A stretch of DNA of 64,000 bases from Pseudofabraea citricarpa (GCA_029641185.1 JAPWGK010000021.1:434001-498000); one strand, 5' to 3'; counted from the stretch's first letter, positions 34,217-46,020 are shown. The notes: generated by a model not told the origin, from the letters alone. Made by a program: numbers and translations.

Positions 34217-34591
34217 ATGGCCATCGAGTTCCAATCCGTCATCCCAATCCTCCGCGTCTTTGATATCGCCAAGGCCGACGAGTTCTACCTCGGGTACCTT
34301 GGATTCAAGGTCGACTGGGACCACAGGTTTGACGACAACGCGCCTCTGTATCGCCAGGTCTCGAGGGGCGCGCTGGCGCTGCACCTGAGCGAGCACCACG
34401 GCGATGGCAGTCCCGGTATCCACGTCCGGGTCGCGATGAAGGGACTGGGGGTGTATCATGGCGAGCTGCAAGCCAAGACGTATCGCTACATGAGGCCGGG
34501 CATCGAGGAAGGTCCAGCGCCTGGTGTTGAGGAGATGGCGGTTATGGATCCATTTGGGAATCGCATCACATTCTGCGAGGACAAGGAGTAA
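34217..34591 (+). CDS. Glyoxalase/bleomycin-resistance-fold (VOC) protein
   Basis: A single-exon frame of 124 residues, MAIEFQSVIPILRVFDIAKADEFY to FCEDKE. It shows the vicinal oxygen chelate pattern: a beta-alpha-beta start (VIPILRVFDIAKADEFYLGYLGFKVDW), a central LHLSEHHGDGSPG and a final EEMAVMDPFGNRITFCE, in which Glu/His residues usually form the metal or ligand site. Its length is that of one bleomycin-resistance-type monomer, which normally dimerises. Similar proteins are common in bacteria and scattered in fungi. The frame is much richer in GC than the AT-rich DNA on both sides and lacks introns, which would fit transfer from a bacterium, though GC-rich fungal genes look the same. Substrate unknown; drug-binding or detoxification are possible. 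Confidence 0.88.
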   Translation: MAIEFQSVIPILRVFDIAKADEFYLGYLGFKVDWDHRFDDNAPLYRQVSRGALALHLSEHHGDGSPGIHVRVAMKGLGVYHGELQAKTYRYMRPGIEEGPAPGVEEMAVMDPFGNRITFCEDKE

Positions 34592-34654
34592 AACGACTGT
34601 GTTGAATTCTAGAGACTCTAGCTGTTTATAAAGTAAATACTCTCAGATTCTGCT

Positions 34655-34750
34655 GCAGTTTAACAATCAACCAGAAACCAAGATGGTTTAAATCGTTATT
34701 GGGTCAGGTGACCAACACTCACTTCGGCAGAAAGTCTTGAAATAAAGACG
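34655..34750 (+). repeat. Direct repeat, left copy
   Basis: Shares a collinear pattern with 35390-35490: AGTTTAA, then CAACCAGAAACCA, GATGGTT, GGTCA, TTCGGC and AGTCTTGAAAT. The copies are diverged and differ by small indels, mostly in the middle. Confidence 0.75.
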
Positions 34751-35389
34751 CTTGGATAACGTTATTTTATCCAACACTCGAGGCTTTGCAAAAGGGGTTG
34801 AAAGATGAATATAAACAAGATCCCCAGGTATATGAGAGAATCGGAGTGAGAGCCTCTATACAGTAACTCGGAGGCCAAAAATTGGCGAGGTTATATCTGA
34901 TATAGAAAGCAGGTGACAGTTAGTTCCCCTAACATAAAATCGTCAGACTCCAAGGAGATTATTATATAATCGGTTAAATATTCCAGCAGAAATATAGAAG
35001 TTTAGTTTCTATCGCGGCTTTTGGTGATTTAAACGTTATTACTATTTGATTTCACGTGATATAACATGCGACCTTAGTGTATCTAGCGAAACTCGGACTT
35101 TCTTTTATTCCGCTTTGTATTACTACAACGGAGTAATTATTAGGCTACATTACTTCTTATTTATGTTATTGAGTGCTTTCACGGAGTAATTATTAGCCTA
35201 AGTTTTACTGAATTATTATTATAAAAGGCTAGAATGATATCTTACACTACTGTCTGTCATAGTTTAAACCCAAGAGGTCTTTGGCTATTGCTTGTTAGAA
35301 GGCTATGAGCGTACGGAGTACGCATCTTATATGCCAGTGCCATGTCATACCATAGTGGTAGGGAACAAACCGCTAGAGAAATGATTTTG

Positions 35390-35490
35390 AGTTTAATATC
35401 CAACCAGAAACCATGATGGTTCATCCGGTCATTGTGTCACGTGGTCATAGTTCATTTCGGCCCAAAAAGCGAGAAGTCTTGAAATGAAAA
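35390..35490 (+). repeat. Direct repeat, right copy
   Basis: Right partner of 34655-34750, same orientation, about 735 bases away. It could be the remains of terminal repeats of a decayed element or of a segmental duplication. Confidence 0.75.
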
Positions 35491-35835
35491 CACCTCGATA
35501 TCAAGCTCGTCGGCCACTGACGTATGAGATTCAAACTCGAGGTTCTAGTGACTTGCGAGAACTTGCAGTCTATCCGCGTCATGGTACCTTTGGATGTTCC
35601 TGTTCCCTGTCTTCCGCATCTCCGTCTACCTTTTTGATTTCAGCCGGTCGTTTCCCGTGCATTCATCTTACCCTACCGATGCGGGGTACTAGCTATTGGA
35701 CGATCCACCAAGGGATCCTGGTGAGCTTGTCGAACGGCATACGAATTACACTTGAGATTAGACGTTGCCATGGTCTGGTCACTCGATGCACGATGACCCT
35801 ACTGTGTGCCCCGGCAAGTACCCAATTGCTTGGGA

Positions 35836-35842
35836 TATATAA
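35836..35842 (+). promoter_or_regulatory. Probable TATA box of the GDSL esterase gene
   Basis: TATATAA lies 94 bases before the ATG at 35930 and is followed by a C/T-rich leader, as in strongly expressed fungal secreted-enzyme genes. Confidence 0.5.
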
Positions 35843-35929
35843 GCATCCCCTCTCTTTACTCTGTCACGCTCCTCAAAGCTCATTCGTCTTCTCGTTCTGT
35901 CTTACACTCTAGTAGTACCAGACGCCAAG

Positions 35930-37075
35930 ATGTTGTTGTCTTCGCTTTTGCTGCTGGCTGCAAGTGTCATGCCTGCAGCTAGTAATCCTTGGGTTCAAGA
36001 TTTCCAAAATCTTGTCGCCTTTGGTGACAGGTGAGTAAGCAAGATTTGCAAAGGACGAATATGCTAATCATAATTGGTAGTTACACCGATGAGAGCAGGC
36101 TATCGTACTTTGCTCAGAACAACGGCTCTGCTCCTCCGCCCGGACTACTTCTTCCAGAGAGTAACTCGACTGCAGGAGGTGGAATCACGTGGCCTCGATG
36201 GGTATCGAACTACAGCGGTACGATGCTGTATGATTATGCTGTGTCTGGAGCCGTGTGCAGTAACAAAATCATCTTCCGGTATCTCGCAAACATCTTTGGT
36301 CCTTTTCCGGATGTGGTCTATGAGGTTGATGCTTTTGAGGCTGATGTAGCATATATCAATGCTTCTACCGGAACGAACACGCTCTATACCAACCGTACTG
36401 CTGACAACACGGTCTACTCGATGTGGATTGGCACCAATGATTTGGGACAAGGTGCTTTTTTGACGGATAGCAGTCTAAACGGAACCGTGATCACAGATTA
36501 TGTGGATTGCATTTTCGATCGATTTGATGGTATTTATGACGCTGGCGGACGGTACTTTGTCTTGATGAACAATGCACCGTTGGAATTGTCTCCATTATAT
36601 GGAATGCCTGATGCGGGTGGTCTGACATATTCTCATTACTGGACCGACAAGGTAAGCCTTGTGTTTGTCTCAATGAATGTCCGTTGACAAAGAACAGCCG
36701 AGCAACATCACCGAGATCAGCAGCAAGATGAAGGAGTATACTCGGCTGGTGAACAGCATCTTCGACTACCGAGTGCCCTTTGAACGGCTGGTTGCCAAAC
36801 GGTACCCCAGAGCCTCGATAGCCATATTCGACGTTCATAGCCTCATGGCTGACATCTACTACAATCCAACAGCATACTTGTCCTCGCCAGCCAATGTCAC
36901 CGGGACATATATCTTATGCCAGCCTGACGGGTCCTGCCCAGAGACCACCGATCTCAGCCTCGACCACTTCCTGTGGTATGATGAGCTACACCCAAGTGAG
37001 AGAACGGACCAGGTGATTGCGGAGGAGTTTCTAAGGCTGATCGACGGGACTAGCGAGTATGCTACATACTGGTAA
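35930..37075 (+). CDS. Secreted GDSL/SGNH esterase
   Basis: Three exons (35930-36030, 36081-36651, 36698-37075) with introns of 50 and 46 bp give 349 residues. A signal peptide is evident (MLLSSLLLLAASVMPAAS, cleavage probably around residue 18). The SGNH blocks are present: FGDSYTDE (nucleophile Ser, the codon formed across intron 1), a Gly in the AVSGAVC block, IGTNDLGQ (block III Asn) and DELHPSERT with the Asp and His of the triad. Several N-x-S/T sites fit an extracellular glycoprotein. It resembles fungal carbohydrate-esterase family 16 acetylesterases that remove acetyl groups from hemicellulose oligomers. Substrate is inferred from family only. The gene follows the repeat-flanked AT-rich region. 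Confidence 0.9.
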
Positions 37076-37712
37076 CGAGGAGCAGACGCAGATGCAGACG
37101 CAGACGCACCCTCTACCAATGTATAATAATTAAATGTGCCCAGGGTTCATGGTTCATGGTCCCACAGTGTTGTGATGTTCGTGTGTCAACGGTCAAGGGT
37201 TCCTCTGCGGATCCCCAGCTTATTGTGAAACGGCTGCTCCCACGACATGGCTCTCTCCTCTCTACGCTGATGTCTTGTCTTGTCTTGTGCTATACTATCC
37301 GTCCGTACGGGCAGGAATGCGATCAGGTCGTCGATGATAGACTTTCGTGTTGTCCAAGCTGTCACAAACGTCCGAGAGTGACCAAAGACATGTCGTGCAT
37401 GAGGCGCGCGGGCCTGTCGAGGCCTGTCGAGTCAGTTGGGCCAGTCAGCTTGCCTAGCGCGTCGTGTGTGTGCATCTTCGCTTCTCTTCATGCACGACTC
37501 CATTGCCAGATCCATCCTGTCAGCTCCCCAATAATATCCCCGAAAGCAACTGCAACCCCCTAGCTCTGATTTGCGTCGCCCCAGAGAGTTCCCATCGAGC
37601 CATCCCATCCTGAGAGCAGTGCAGTTCCTGACTGCACGGTACGGACCTCCGAGTGCGACACATGGCCTGCCTATTGTAGGCCTTACCCGAAGCCCCAAGC
37701 CTCCCCTTCGTC
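37076..37712. other. Intergenic region upstream of the SSXT-like gene
   Basis: No gene supported. It starts with a GCAGACGCAGAC-type hexamer run (about 37082-37105) and otherwise looks like promoter and leader for the gene at 37713. Confidence 0.5.
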
Positions 37713-39324
37713 ATGTACACGCCGTCGTATGGCTTTCCCCCGGCCAGCAATGCGCCTTACAATCCTCAGAACCCACCAGGCCAGCAGCAGCAACATCAGC
37801 AGCAGCACCATCAGCAGCAGCCGCACATGCAGCACCAGCAGCAACAGATGTACAATCCCCAACACCCGTACGGCGGCCCTCCTCAGAGTCATCAATCCCC
37901 GTACAATAATGCGCCAGCCGGCATGGGTGGGAATGGGGGGATGATGCAGAATACCGGATTGGCGCATGCTTCTGGCGGTGGTGCTGGACACGGTACGTTG
38001 CACGCTCGCAGATGTCTGGAGTCTCTTAGTCTCTGTTTTCCCTGTTTTGCGTTGTTTGGATCTATTGTGCTCCGCGTCGAGATTTGGATTGTTTCTTCCT
38101 CAAGCGCATTTGTGCTGGCGCATGCACGTCGCGCTTTTCAACAAGACATTGTCTGCGAACTACCTCTTGCTGGCAGCTGCTAAGATATATACAGTGGGCT
38201 CTCCCTACCAAACGCCATACACCAGCTCTCCCTACGGCGCAAGCATCCCGACCTCAGCAGCCACTACCCTTCCACCGCAACAGTATCTACCAAACACGAC
38301 CGGCCCGCCAGCTTTCCAGATGAGCATGCCCAGTATGCAGCAACGCATGCAACCACCTACCAGCTCTACCCCACAGCCACGCACATCTCCATATGGTGGT
38401 GCACCGCAAGGCACGCCTCCCAATGCTACTGCTCAGCAATCACAATTTTCCACTCCGCAGCAGCAACCTTCGAATCCCACGCATCACCAAACGCCAAATA
38501 ACAATCAGCAGCAAACGGGGGGGATTGTGACTCCACAAACACCAAATTTTCCTCCTGGGGCGCAAGGGACTGGAGGTGCGGGCTCTCAAATCGCAACACC
38601 ACTGAGTCCTGGGTCAGAAGCGCGGGAGAAGGAGAGGGTTAGTTTGCTACTAGAAATAAACGGGGAACTTCTGAGAGCGTCCATTCGGATACAATCTGTG
38701 CAGAAGGAGATTGCTGCAAATACGGCTACCAGTCCTGATACTGCCACTGCGGGGGAGAAGGAGGCCGCTGACAAGGAGAAGGCTGAGAAAGATAAGGCGC
38801 AGAACCACAAAGAGTGGAATGAGTAGGTCCCTCTGACGAAAAATAAGTTCCAATGCTGATATGACATAAGATATATGCGCCGGCTTCAATGTAATCTCGC
38901 ATATCTTGCCGCTATTGCTGATCGATCACACAAGCCATCATCTCAAATACCTCCACATCCTGGGATAATGAGCGCCCCTCCACCACGAAAGCCAAATTCT
39001 CCATCAACAAGCTCTCCTGCAAAGTCTGGTGTGAAGAGTGAGAATGGAGATGCGGAGGAAGATCGGGACTCGGTCCTAAAAGAGCAATACGAGCGGTTAC
39101 AATCTCTTTTCCCAGGTGTTGATCCAAAGAAAGACCCACAGATTCAGGTGCCAAAGAAGCCACAGCAAGCACCAACAGGTGATCAAAACCAGGCGATGTT
39201 AAAAGCACAAATGCAACAAAGGATGGTTCAAGAGCAGCAAGCCAAGCAGCAGCAACAGTTACAACAGCAGCAAGCTCAAGCACAAGCTCAAGCCCAGGCA
39301 CAAGGAATGGCAGGCAGATCATGA
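37713..39324 (+). CDS. Gln-rich SSXT/Snf11-like SWI/SNF subunit
   Basis: Three exons (37713-37992, 38195-38822, 38871-39324) with introns of 202 and 48 bp give 453 residues. The first 235 residues are low complexity, rich in Gln, Pro, His and Ser. The conserved part is split by a charged insert: ERVSLLLEINGELLRASIRIQ (about 240-260) and, after the splice at 38822/38871, NEYMRRLQCNLAYLAAIADR (about 302-321). Together these match the SSXT/SNH helices found in human SS18 and yeast Snf11, which bind the Snf2/BRG1 ATPase. The tail is again Gln/Ala-rich with AQAQAQAQAQ. Probable nuclear chromatin-remodelling subunit. The second donor (GTAGGT) must be used, because reading on gives a stop after NE. 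This is a conserved gene sitting within an accessory-looking stretch. Confidence 0.8.
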
Positions 39325-40100
39325 TGTGGTATTAATCGATTTAAATGAGAAAAATCTATATAGTATGGATACCCTTATTATGTTGGAGTACAAGCGGTGT
39401 TATGAGTTTTTACCTGGACAGACAAAAAAAATGGATAGTTGGTGAAAGGAGGATTCTGAGAGCCTGGACAGGAAGAATTATTTCCGTGTATGAAATACGA
39501 CCCACGAGTTGAGGAGAAATCATCAAGAGATGGATGTTATGAGACAAGAGTGGACGGACGTTCTCCTGATACTGATTGGGAATACATACCTAGGTACAAT
39601 AAATTACTTTATTCACGGACTTCTCGAGGTCGGACAATGAGCTTGTAGGTGCTCAGCATCAAAAGTGGAGTTATCAATGTTAGTGGCGCTAATATAGAAT
39701 GGGGAAGGCGCTTCTGCACTAATAGGTGTTTGGGTGGCCTTCAACATCTCAGAACCACATCTGTCGCGTTCCCTTCAATGAAAGCTCTCTACAGCAAAAT
39801 ACCTTGCTACAAGCCTCGAATACACCTCGCTGAGAGCCCAAGAGTTGCAGAAACCCCGCGCCATGCAGAGACGTCCAATTGACTTATTTTCTTCCAATGG
39901 TGTGGTTGGCATTGGTCATTGTTGTTTGCTACTGCGGAAGCCTGCAGTCGCGCTGAGGCTATGCATCTGACGTGTCAACCCTTCTCCAGAGCCTCGTCGA
40001 AGTTATCTTTGACCATTCTCCAAGCTATCGCCATGAAAGTTCTAGCACAACGATTTGAGTCCCGAGAATGTAATCGGTTTCTATTTCTTCATGTCACAGT
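39325..40100. other. Intergenic region
   Basis: No gene supported. It contains TACCTAGGTA (39587-39596) downstream of the SSXT-like gene and unremarkable sequence that must include the promoter of the HeLo-like gene. Confidence 0.5.
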
Positions 40101-42374
40101 ATGGCCGAAGTCCTTGGAGCCGTTGCCAGCGGGCTGGGAGTAGCAGCCTTTGCTATTCAAATCGCCGAAAGCGTCACTAAGATCAGGAACTTCATCGAAA
40201 ACGTGAAAGACGCCCCCGAGGAGATTAGGAATAATATCCAACATATCGAGATCATGGGAAAGCTCCTTGCCGATATTGAGAAGAGTTACGTCGATGATGG
40301 GTTGTCCGATATCCAATCTTCGTCTGCGGCTGAGTGTCTTGGATTATGTCGCAATAGTGTCAGAGTCCTCGAGGAGATCATTCAAAATCTTGAGTCGGCA
40401 TTAGTGATCAGAAGAAGATTCGGTGTTGGCAAGGTCCAGGTTGCACTTAAGAAGGGGGTCATTGAGAGGTTGGCGAAGAGACTTGATGCTGCTAATTTAT
40501 TGCTTATGCTGTCGCATCAGACTTACTTGGGGTGAGTATTACTTTTTGTTTTCAAATAGCTGCTTTTGTGGTCTCAACTCCTGAAAATGTGCTGAATGGG
40601 TCGCAGAGCAGTCCAAAGGCGACGACACGAGCTTCAGATACAAATTGCCACTGAAAATCAACAGCGTCTGGTTGAAGTCAAGATAGCCATGGCTCAAACC
40701 ACAGCAGCTTCATCACAATCTAGCCACTTGCATATTGGCTCCATGGAAGCCGAAGTCGCTGAAGAAAATACTTGCCAGGAGATTTCGAGACCAAGTTCCT
40801 TCGAGGGGTCTCCTTCAGCGCAGAACCAATGGCAGAGGTCGGAAGGGTGTTATAGAAGAGATAACAAAATAGTGAAGCACCACGCGAAATTACTAGCTCG
40901 CTTTAAAGCACCTTATTGGCTTCCTGTCTCACGCCGAGTCTGGGAATTCTACAGCCAGAGAGCGTACTCGGGTTGGACTACAACATTTCGCCAATACAAT
41001 ATCGTTGATGAAGAAGCACCTGTCATGAGTTTTGCTGCAACAAACAACGTGAACGGTCTCCAAGAACTCTTTAGCTCGGGAAAAGCTACGCCTTGTGATG
41101 TCGGATATGATGGTCACAGAGTTTTAGATGTAGGTATTCTCAAAATGTAACAGGATGTCTGTCTTCTGAGTTACTAATATCACAGATTGCGATCTGGCTT
41201 GGTCATATTGCTACGTGTCGGTTCCTTTTAGAGAATGGTGCAGATCCAAATCACACATCTTATTCTAAGTACGGCCTGCTTTTACTCATTTGATAGATCT
41301 TGGTTGTCTAACATGGCACATAGATATAGCGGCGGACTATTGCGCATAGCTTTGATTTGCCCTTCTTATACTGCCAGAGCAAGAAAAGAAAATGCTGCCA
41401 ATGAAATTTTTCGTTGCATTGCAGACAAGACGTACCAAGGTCTGTTTGATCATAAGAATTTGCTCTATGACATAGGAACTGTTTGGATTTCGCCTTCAAC
41501 ATTAAAGTGGTACTTAGAAAACTCAGGTTTCAATTTCACGGCCCGCGATCTGTCCCAAAGAATCGACATGGCCCACGATATCGTCCATAGTTATCAAGCA
41601 CCGAACACAGCGCCTCTGATAAGATGTCTTATCCAACATTCAGAACTTGAACTTGTCGATAAGAACCGTGCTATGTCACTTCTCGGTTTGTTTTTATATG
41701 ACTTTTGCCAGAAAGAAATGCAAATGAAATTTCTTGCTTCAGGCAAATATATTCCCAAAGGGAACTTTATACGCTGGCAGATATGTACGATTACAGAGCG
41801 GGACGATCTTCTCACTCTAATAATAGATACTCTACCCCAAATGGGGTTTCGTCATAGGCTGTGCATTTGCACCACCTTCAGAGCTTGGGATGGCCGACAA
41901 CCACTCGCAAATATTTTTTCTGGTTGGTGCAGGATAGTTGAGGAATTAGATCCAAGGCACAAAAATGAATACTATCAAGAGTTGATATCGGTTGTTCATG
42001 CTTGGCTCAATATGCTGTTGGAATGCGGGGTTGATCTTGTACAATACGGTTACAAAGAACAGTTTTGTTATCTTCACCACGGTGGAAGGAGAGCATTTAA
42101 CATTGGACATCAGACCTCGCGCATGATGCGATTGATCGGTTTTGTCTATGGGCCTCGACCGACGGACTGGTATCTGTGGATCACCGAGGACTTCCCCAAC
42201 TACTTGAGGCTTTTTTGGGAGATGGTTGAGCACCCGGAATGGGCTATGCCTGGTGCTTGGACTGATTACTACGACGACCGTTGGATATATGATGAGGACG
42301 ATGAATACGATATTAGGTGGCATTATACACGATCCGAATCAGAGACTGAAGAAAGTGAGGAGGATGAGGAGTAG
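40101..42374 (+). CDS. HeLo-like domain protein with ankyrin repeats
   Basis: Four exons (40101-40531, 40607-41129, 41186-41268, 41324-42374) with introns of 75, 56 and 55 bp give 695 residues. The N-terminus (1-145), MAEVLGAVASGLGVAAFAIQ followed by an amphipathic helical bundle, matches the fungal HeLo-like N-terminal domain of STAND and ankyrin proteins, with a Gly/Ala-rich first helix. A linker leads to FKAPYWLPVSRRVWEFYS...SGWTTTFRQYNI (about 245-280), a segment commonly following HeLo-like domains. About two ankyrin repeats follow (283-342, ending FLLENGADPN). The C-terminal 350 residues have no recognised domain and end in an acidic SETEESEEDEE tail. HeLo and HeLo-like domains act as membrane-targeting cell-death effectors in fungal non-self recognition (HET-S, HELLP). 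A role here is inferred. Confidence 0.85.
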
Positions 42375-44609
42375 GTAAGAGGATAATAGTACTCATAAAC
42401 ATTACGAGCTTCTCTAATCATATCTGATTGAGATTAGGGAAGATGGGTTTCTTTGACTCTGATAGTCGAAGTATGGCGTGTGTCACAAGAATTAGAAATT
42501 GAATCAAAACTGTCTTGCTATCTTTCCTCGAGTGGATACTTTTGAAAGCCTGTCGTTTCTAATTATACTGTGAAATGAGTGATTACGCAGCAGAGGGGTT
42601 TGAGGCATGTTTGATTAAGATTACATCTATGAATAAGAAGAGAAGAAAAAACATTGAGGGGGGAAATTCTAAGCTAAAGCGTAAAGTACTTCCCTGCTAT
42701 TAGAATTTTCCTTTACCAGAAAACCAGCTTTTAAGGAGATCTTGAGATTTTCTTTGAATTTAAAGGCTTTCTTATAGCTTAACTTGCAACTTAAGCTATC
42801 TCATCAAGTTGGCGTAAGTATACCTTTTGTTACTCGGAGTATAATAAGTCAGAGGTTTGATTGTTAGTTCCAGGAAATTTAAAGGGTAGGGGAGAACAAG
42901 AGAGAGCTGTCGTTTATTAAGCGAGTGTCCCGGAGCGACAAGTGAAAGAAGAAAGGATTTTAAAAAGGATAAGAGAAGTAGAGGAAGAGAGGAAGAGAAA
43001 ATTTTGTAATATATCTGTGTTTTAGATGAGAGATATAATAATCAAGAAGACTTGCAAGGGATAAGATAAAATGCTTTGCTTGATTGAGATTCCCCTTTTG
43101 CAGAGAAAAGAAAGCGGAAATGTGATTTATTTTCAACCCGATATTATTTCCTTGTTTTAGGGGGTCATAGTACGTGCGAGTAGGATTAAAGCAAGGGTTG
43201 ATATTAATTTGGGGAGTACAGTCCGCTTGTTAGATAATGTGAAATGAGTTGTGTATTTAATCATCTTTTCTTTTCTTTTCTCTTCCCACAAAGCGTAGTG
43301 ACTTCAAGGTAGTGGTTTTCTGCTCATTTAAAATTAACAAGTGGTGTAATCATGACCAGCATCGCAAACCGACTACAAAATGCTGATTATCCGAAAGATG
43401 TTATTAGAGGCACGGAACAGCAAATTTCAAGAATCTTTACTTGGCTACAGATATTCAGTTTTTAGCAACGGAATTTAGAGACGAAAAGTGAGGCTGGTAC
43501 TACTTCCAAGGCTGTAATAACGACACGTTCCTCTGATTCTGAATACTAACCATGCTCCTCAGAAAGCCACTGATCATTCTCAGACCATCCGTTCCCAGGT
43601 CCCAAGCACGATGACCGCATATCGAATGACGTCTGAAATGTGGAGAACAGGAGCTAATGCACAGCAGAATCATTAGACGATGGGTGATTAGAAATACAGC
43701 AGCAGAGGAAGTATCCGGGGGGAGAGGAATGGTAGTTGAATGCGAACACTTGTATATTGTATAGCTCGATGAGGTTGTACCATATTTGATTGGATGGATA
43801 CAAAACAGCTATCCTTGTCCTGGACTCGGTCTTGAATCAATCAAATCGGACTCACCCCAAAACCCGGGAATCGACACGTGATTTGGAAAGCACACCCACA
43901 CCCAGCTCTGGCGTGCTGCGGACTACGGTACTGGTAGCTCGCAAAAATCCGGATCCCTCAGACGGCTGCGAGTTGCTCCATCACCCCCGAAGCTCCCCTC
44001 TATGGTGATCTGTTGTCTGCTGTGGCTGGGCTGGGCTGGCCTGGTCGCGTGACTCTCACATGTGAATGCTCGCCTGCTCTCGCTCTCGTTGGGTGCTAGA
44101 GAGAGAGAGAGTGTCTTGTGTGTGATGTGATCATACCACGGTGGGTATAACATCTGTCTTCAAGACGCGTCATGGGAAACATGAGAGTCACCGGTATCAT
44201 GGGAATCATGGTTCCAGTAGAGCAGAAGTGGTGAATGGCGGGAGAGCTGAGGTGGATTGTGAGGGAATGCTGTGAATGCTGTAATTCGCTTTGGCCCTGG
44301 AAGTGGCTGATGACGTGCGGTACCCAAGTGAGGCAGCCACACATGCGACCTTCACACCTACGTTATTTATCAGGTTTCTTTGTGCTTCCTTCCCTTCCAT
44401 CAAAGCTACACCACCACCTCTACCTCCACCTCCACCTCCACCTTCACCATCACCACAATCCATCGTCGTGATACTACTGCCTCTCCGCACAGCAATTAGA
44501 AGAACCATCTCTCTTCTATTCTCTGCTCTCCACACAACTCCAGCAGCACCAGCAGTCATCTGCTTGAATCCCTTCTCCGCTTCGTCCCAAGCCCCTAAAG
44601 CTAGTCACC
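42375..44609. other. AT-rich intergenic region then reticulon promoter
   Basis: No gene supported in 2.2 kb. The 42400-43500 part is AT-rich with many short A/G tracts. From about 43780 composition becomes more balanced. A GA run lies near 44098-44111 and CCACCT units near 44408-44445, typical of a fungal promoter and leader for the reticulon gene. Confidence 0.55.
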
Positions 44610-46020
44610 ATGTCCGACTTTGCTTACAACAACCCCAACAGCGCTGATGCGACGCTCCAACCCTCCATCGAAGGTTCTTACCAGACCAACGGAAGCAACC
44701 CAAACACGAGTCTAGTTGGCGCAAAGCAGACGGTGGTTGACAGTAAGGTAAGCTTGACAGTCCCATCAACAGCTTCATCGTGTGATTGCGTATCGCTAAC
44801 TCTGAAACAGTACACTTCCGGCTTCAAGCTCCCCCAATACCCATCTAACATTATCCCAGATGCCTCTGCTGCAATCAACGCTGTGCAGAACCACCCCCTC
44901 ACCCAGTCTGTTGCCAATGGTATGTTCTCCTAATCTGGTATTTTTTTGTGGCATGTCCGTGCTCACAGCTCCTCAATAGGCCCTGTAGCTACCAACGTCA
45001 AGGACCAATCTGCAAAGACCTCGGCCGAATTCTCCAACCTCGCTGCCTCTCGCACAACTCCCCATGAGCGAACTGCTACCGGACAGCAACTTACCCACTA
45101 CCACTCATTCTTCGGCAGCCTCTTGAGCTGGAACAACCCCCGAGCTTCCGGCATTGCTTATCTGTCCATCGTTACCTTCATCTTCGCCGCACGATACTTG
45201 AATATTTTGAGATATACCTTCAAGCTGACATGGATGACTCTTGGAATAACTGTGGCCGCTGAGATTGCTGGAAAGAGTCTCTTCTCTCAGGGTCTCACCT
45301 CCCAGGTCCGCCCAAAGAAGTATTACACTGTCCCAAAACAGACCCTTGATACCCTTCTCGGCGATGTCCACGAGCTCATCAACTTTTTTGTCATTGAGTC
45401 TCAACGTATCATCTTCGCAGAGAATGTTTTTGCCTCGGTTGCCGTAAGTCGCCCGCTCCGTTTCTTCTGGGTCTAGTTGCTAACAGTTGCAGGCTTTCTT
45501 TGGAGCTTTCTTCTCTTACTACTTGATCAAGATTGTTCCATTCTGGGGCATGTCTCTTATCGCAACCTCTGTTCTCTTCCTCTCACCTTTGATCTACAAG
45601 ACCAACAAGGAGCTTATCGACCACCACGTCAAGAATGCCTCGGACATTGTCAACCAACAAACACAACAGGTCAAGCAACTTGCTAGCCACCACGCTGCCC
45701 GTGCCACCGAGTACACCAAGCAATCTGTTGGAGACTACTCTGCCAAGGCTCAAGAGATGGTTGCACACGCCCGTGGACGCTCCAGCTCCCCCGTTGCAAC
45801 CACCAAGTCAGCCAAGCATGACACCAGCTCTGCCCTGAAGAACGAGGATTTCCCAGCCGCAGTCAACACCCCTCTCAGTCTCGAGAGTGCTCCTGCGTAC
45901 AAGCAGGAGGATTTCCCAGCTGCTCCAAAGGAGGAGTTCAAGTCCACCCCTGTCGCAGACGAGTTCGTCTCCAAAGACCTCAGCTCTACCGGAGAGAGCC
46001 AGCATCTGATCGACGCATAA
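44610..46020 (+). CDS. rtn1: Reticulon-like ER membrane protein
   Basis: Four exons (44610-44747, 44811-44919, 44980-45443, 45493-46020) with introns of 63, 60 and 49 bp give 412 residues. The reticulon homology domain has two long hydrophobic hairpins: ASGIAYLSIVTFIFAARYLN plus the following LTWMTLGITVAAEIAG (about 136-180), and AFFGAFFSYYLIKIVPFWGM plus SLIATSVLFLSPLIY (about 238-272). Between them lies a hydrophilic loop with LLGDVHELINFFVIESQRIIF. N- and C-tails are soluble; the C-tail has two EDFPAA copies. By family it bends ER membranes and keeps tubules and sheet edges curved. The spliced frame is continuous, and a single-step start MSDFAYNN is the first ATG after the C-rich leader. 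Confidence 0.93.

Larger units (their letters stand above)
34592..35929. other. AT-rich region bounded by diverged direct repeats
   Basis: No gene supported. It is markedly AT-rich between the two long direct repeats and also carries a 19-base direct repeat, ACGGAGTAATTATTAGSCT, at 35128-35146 and 35181-35199. The last 150 bases, with TATATAA, form the promoter of the esterase gene. Confidence 0.6.
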
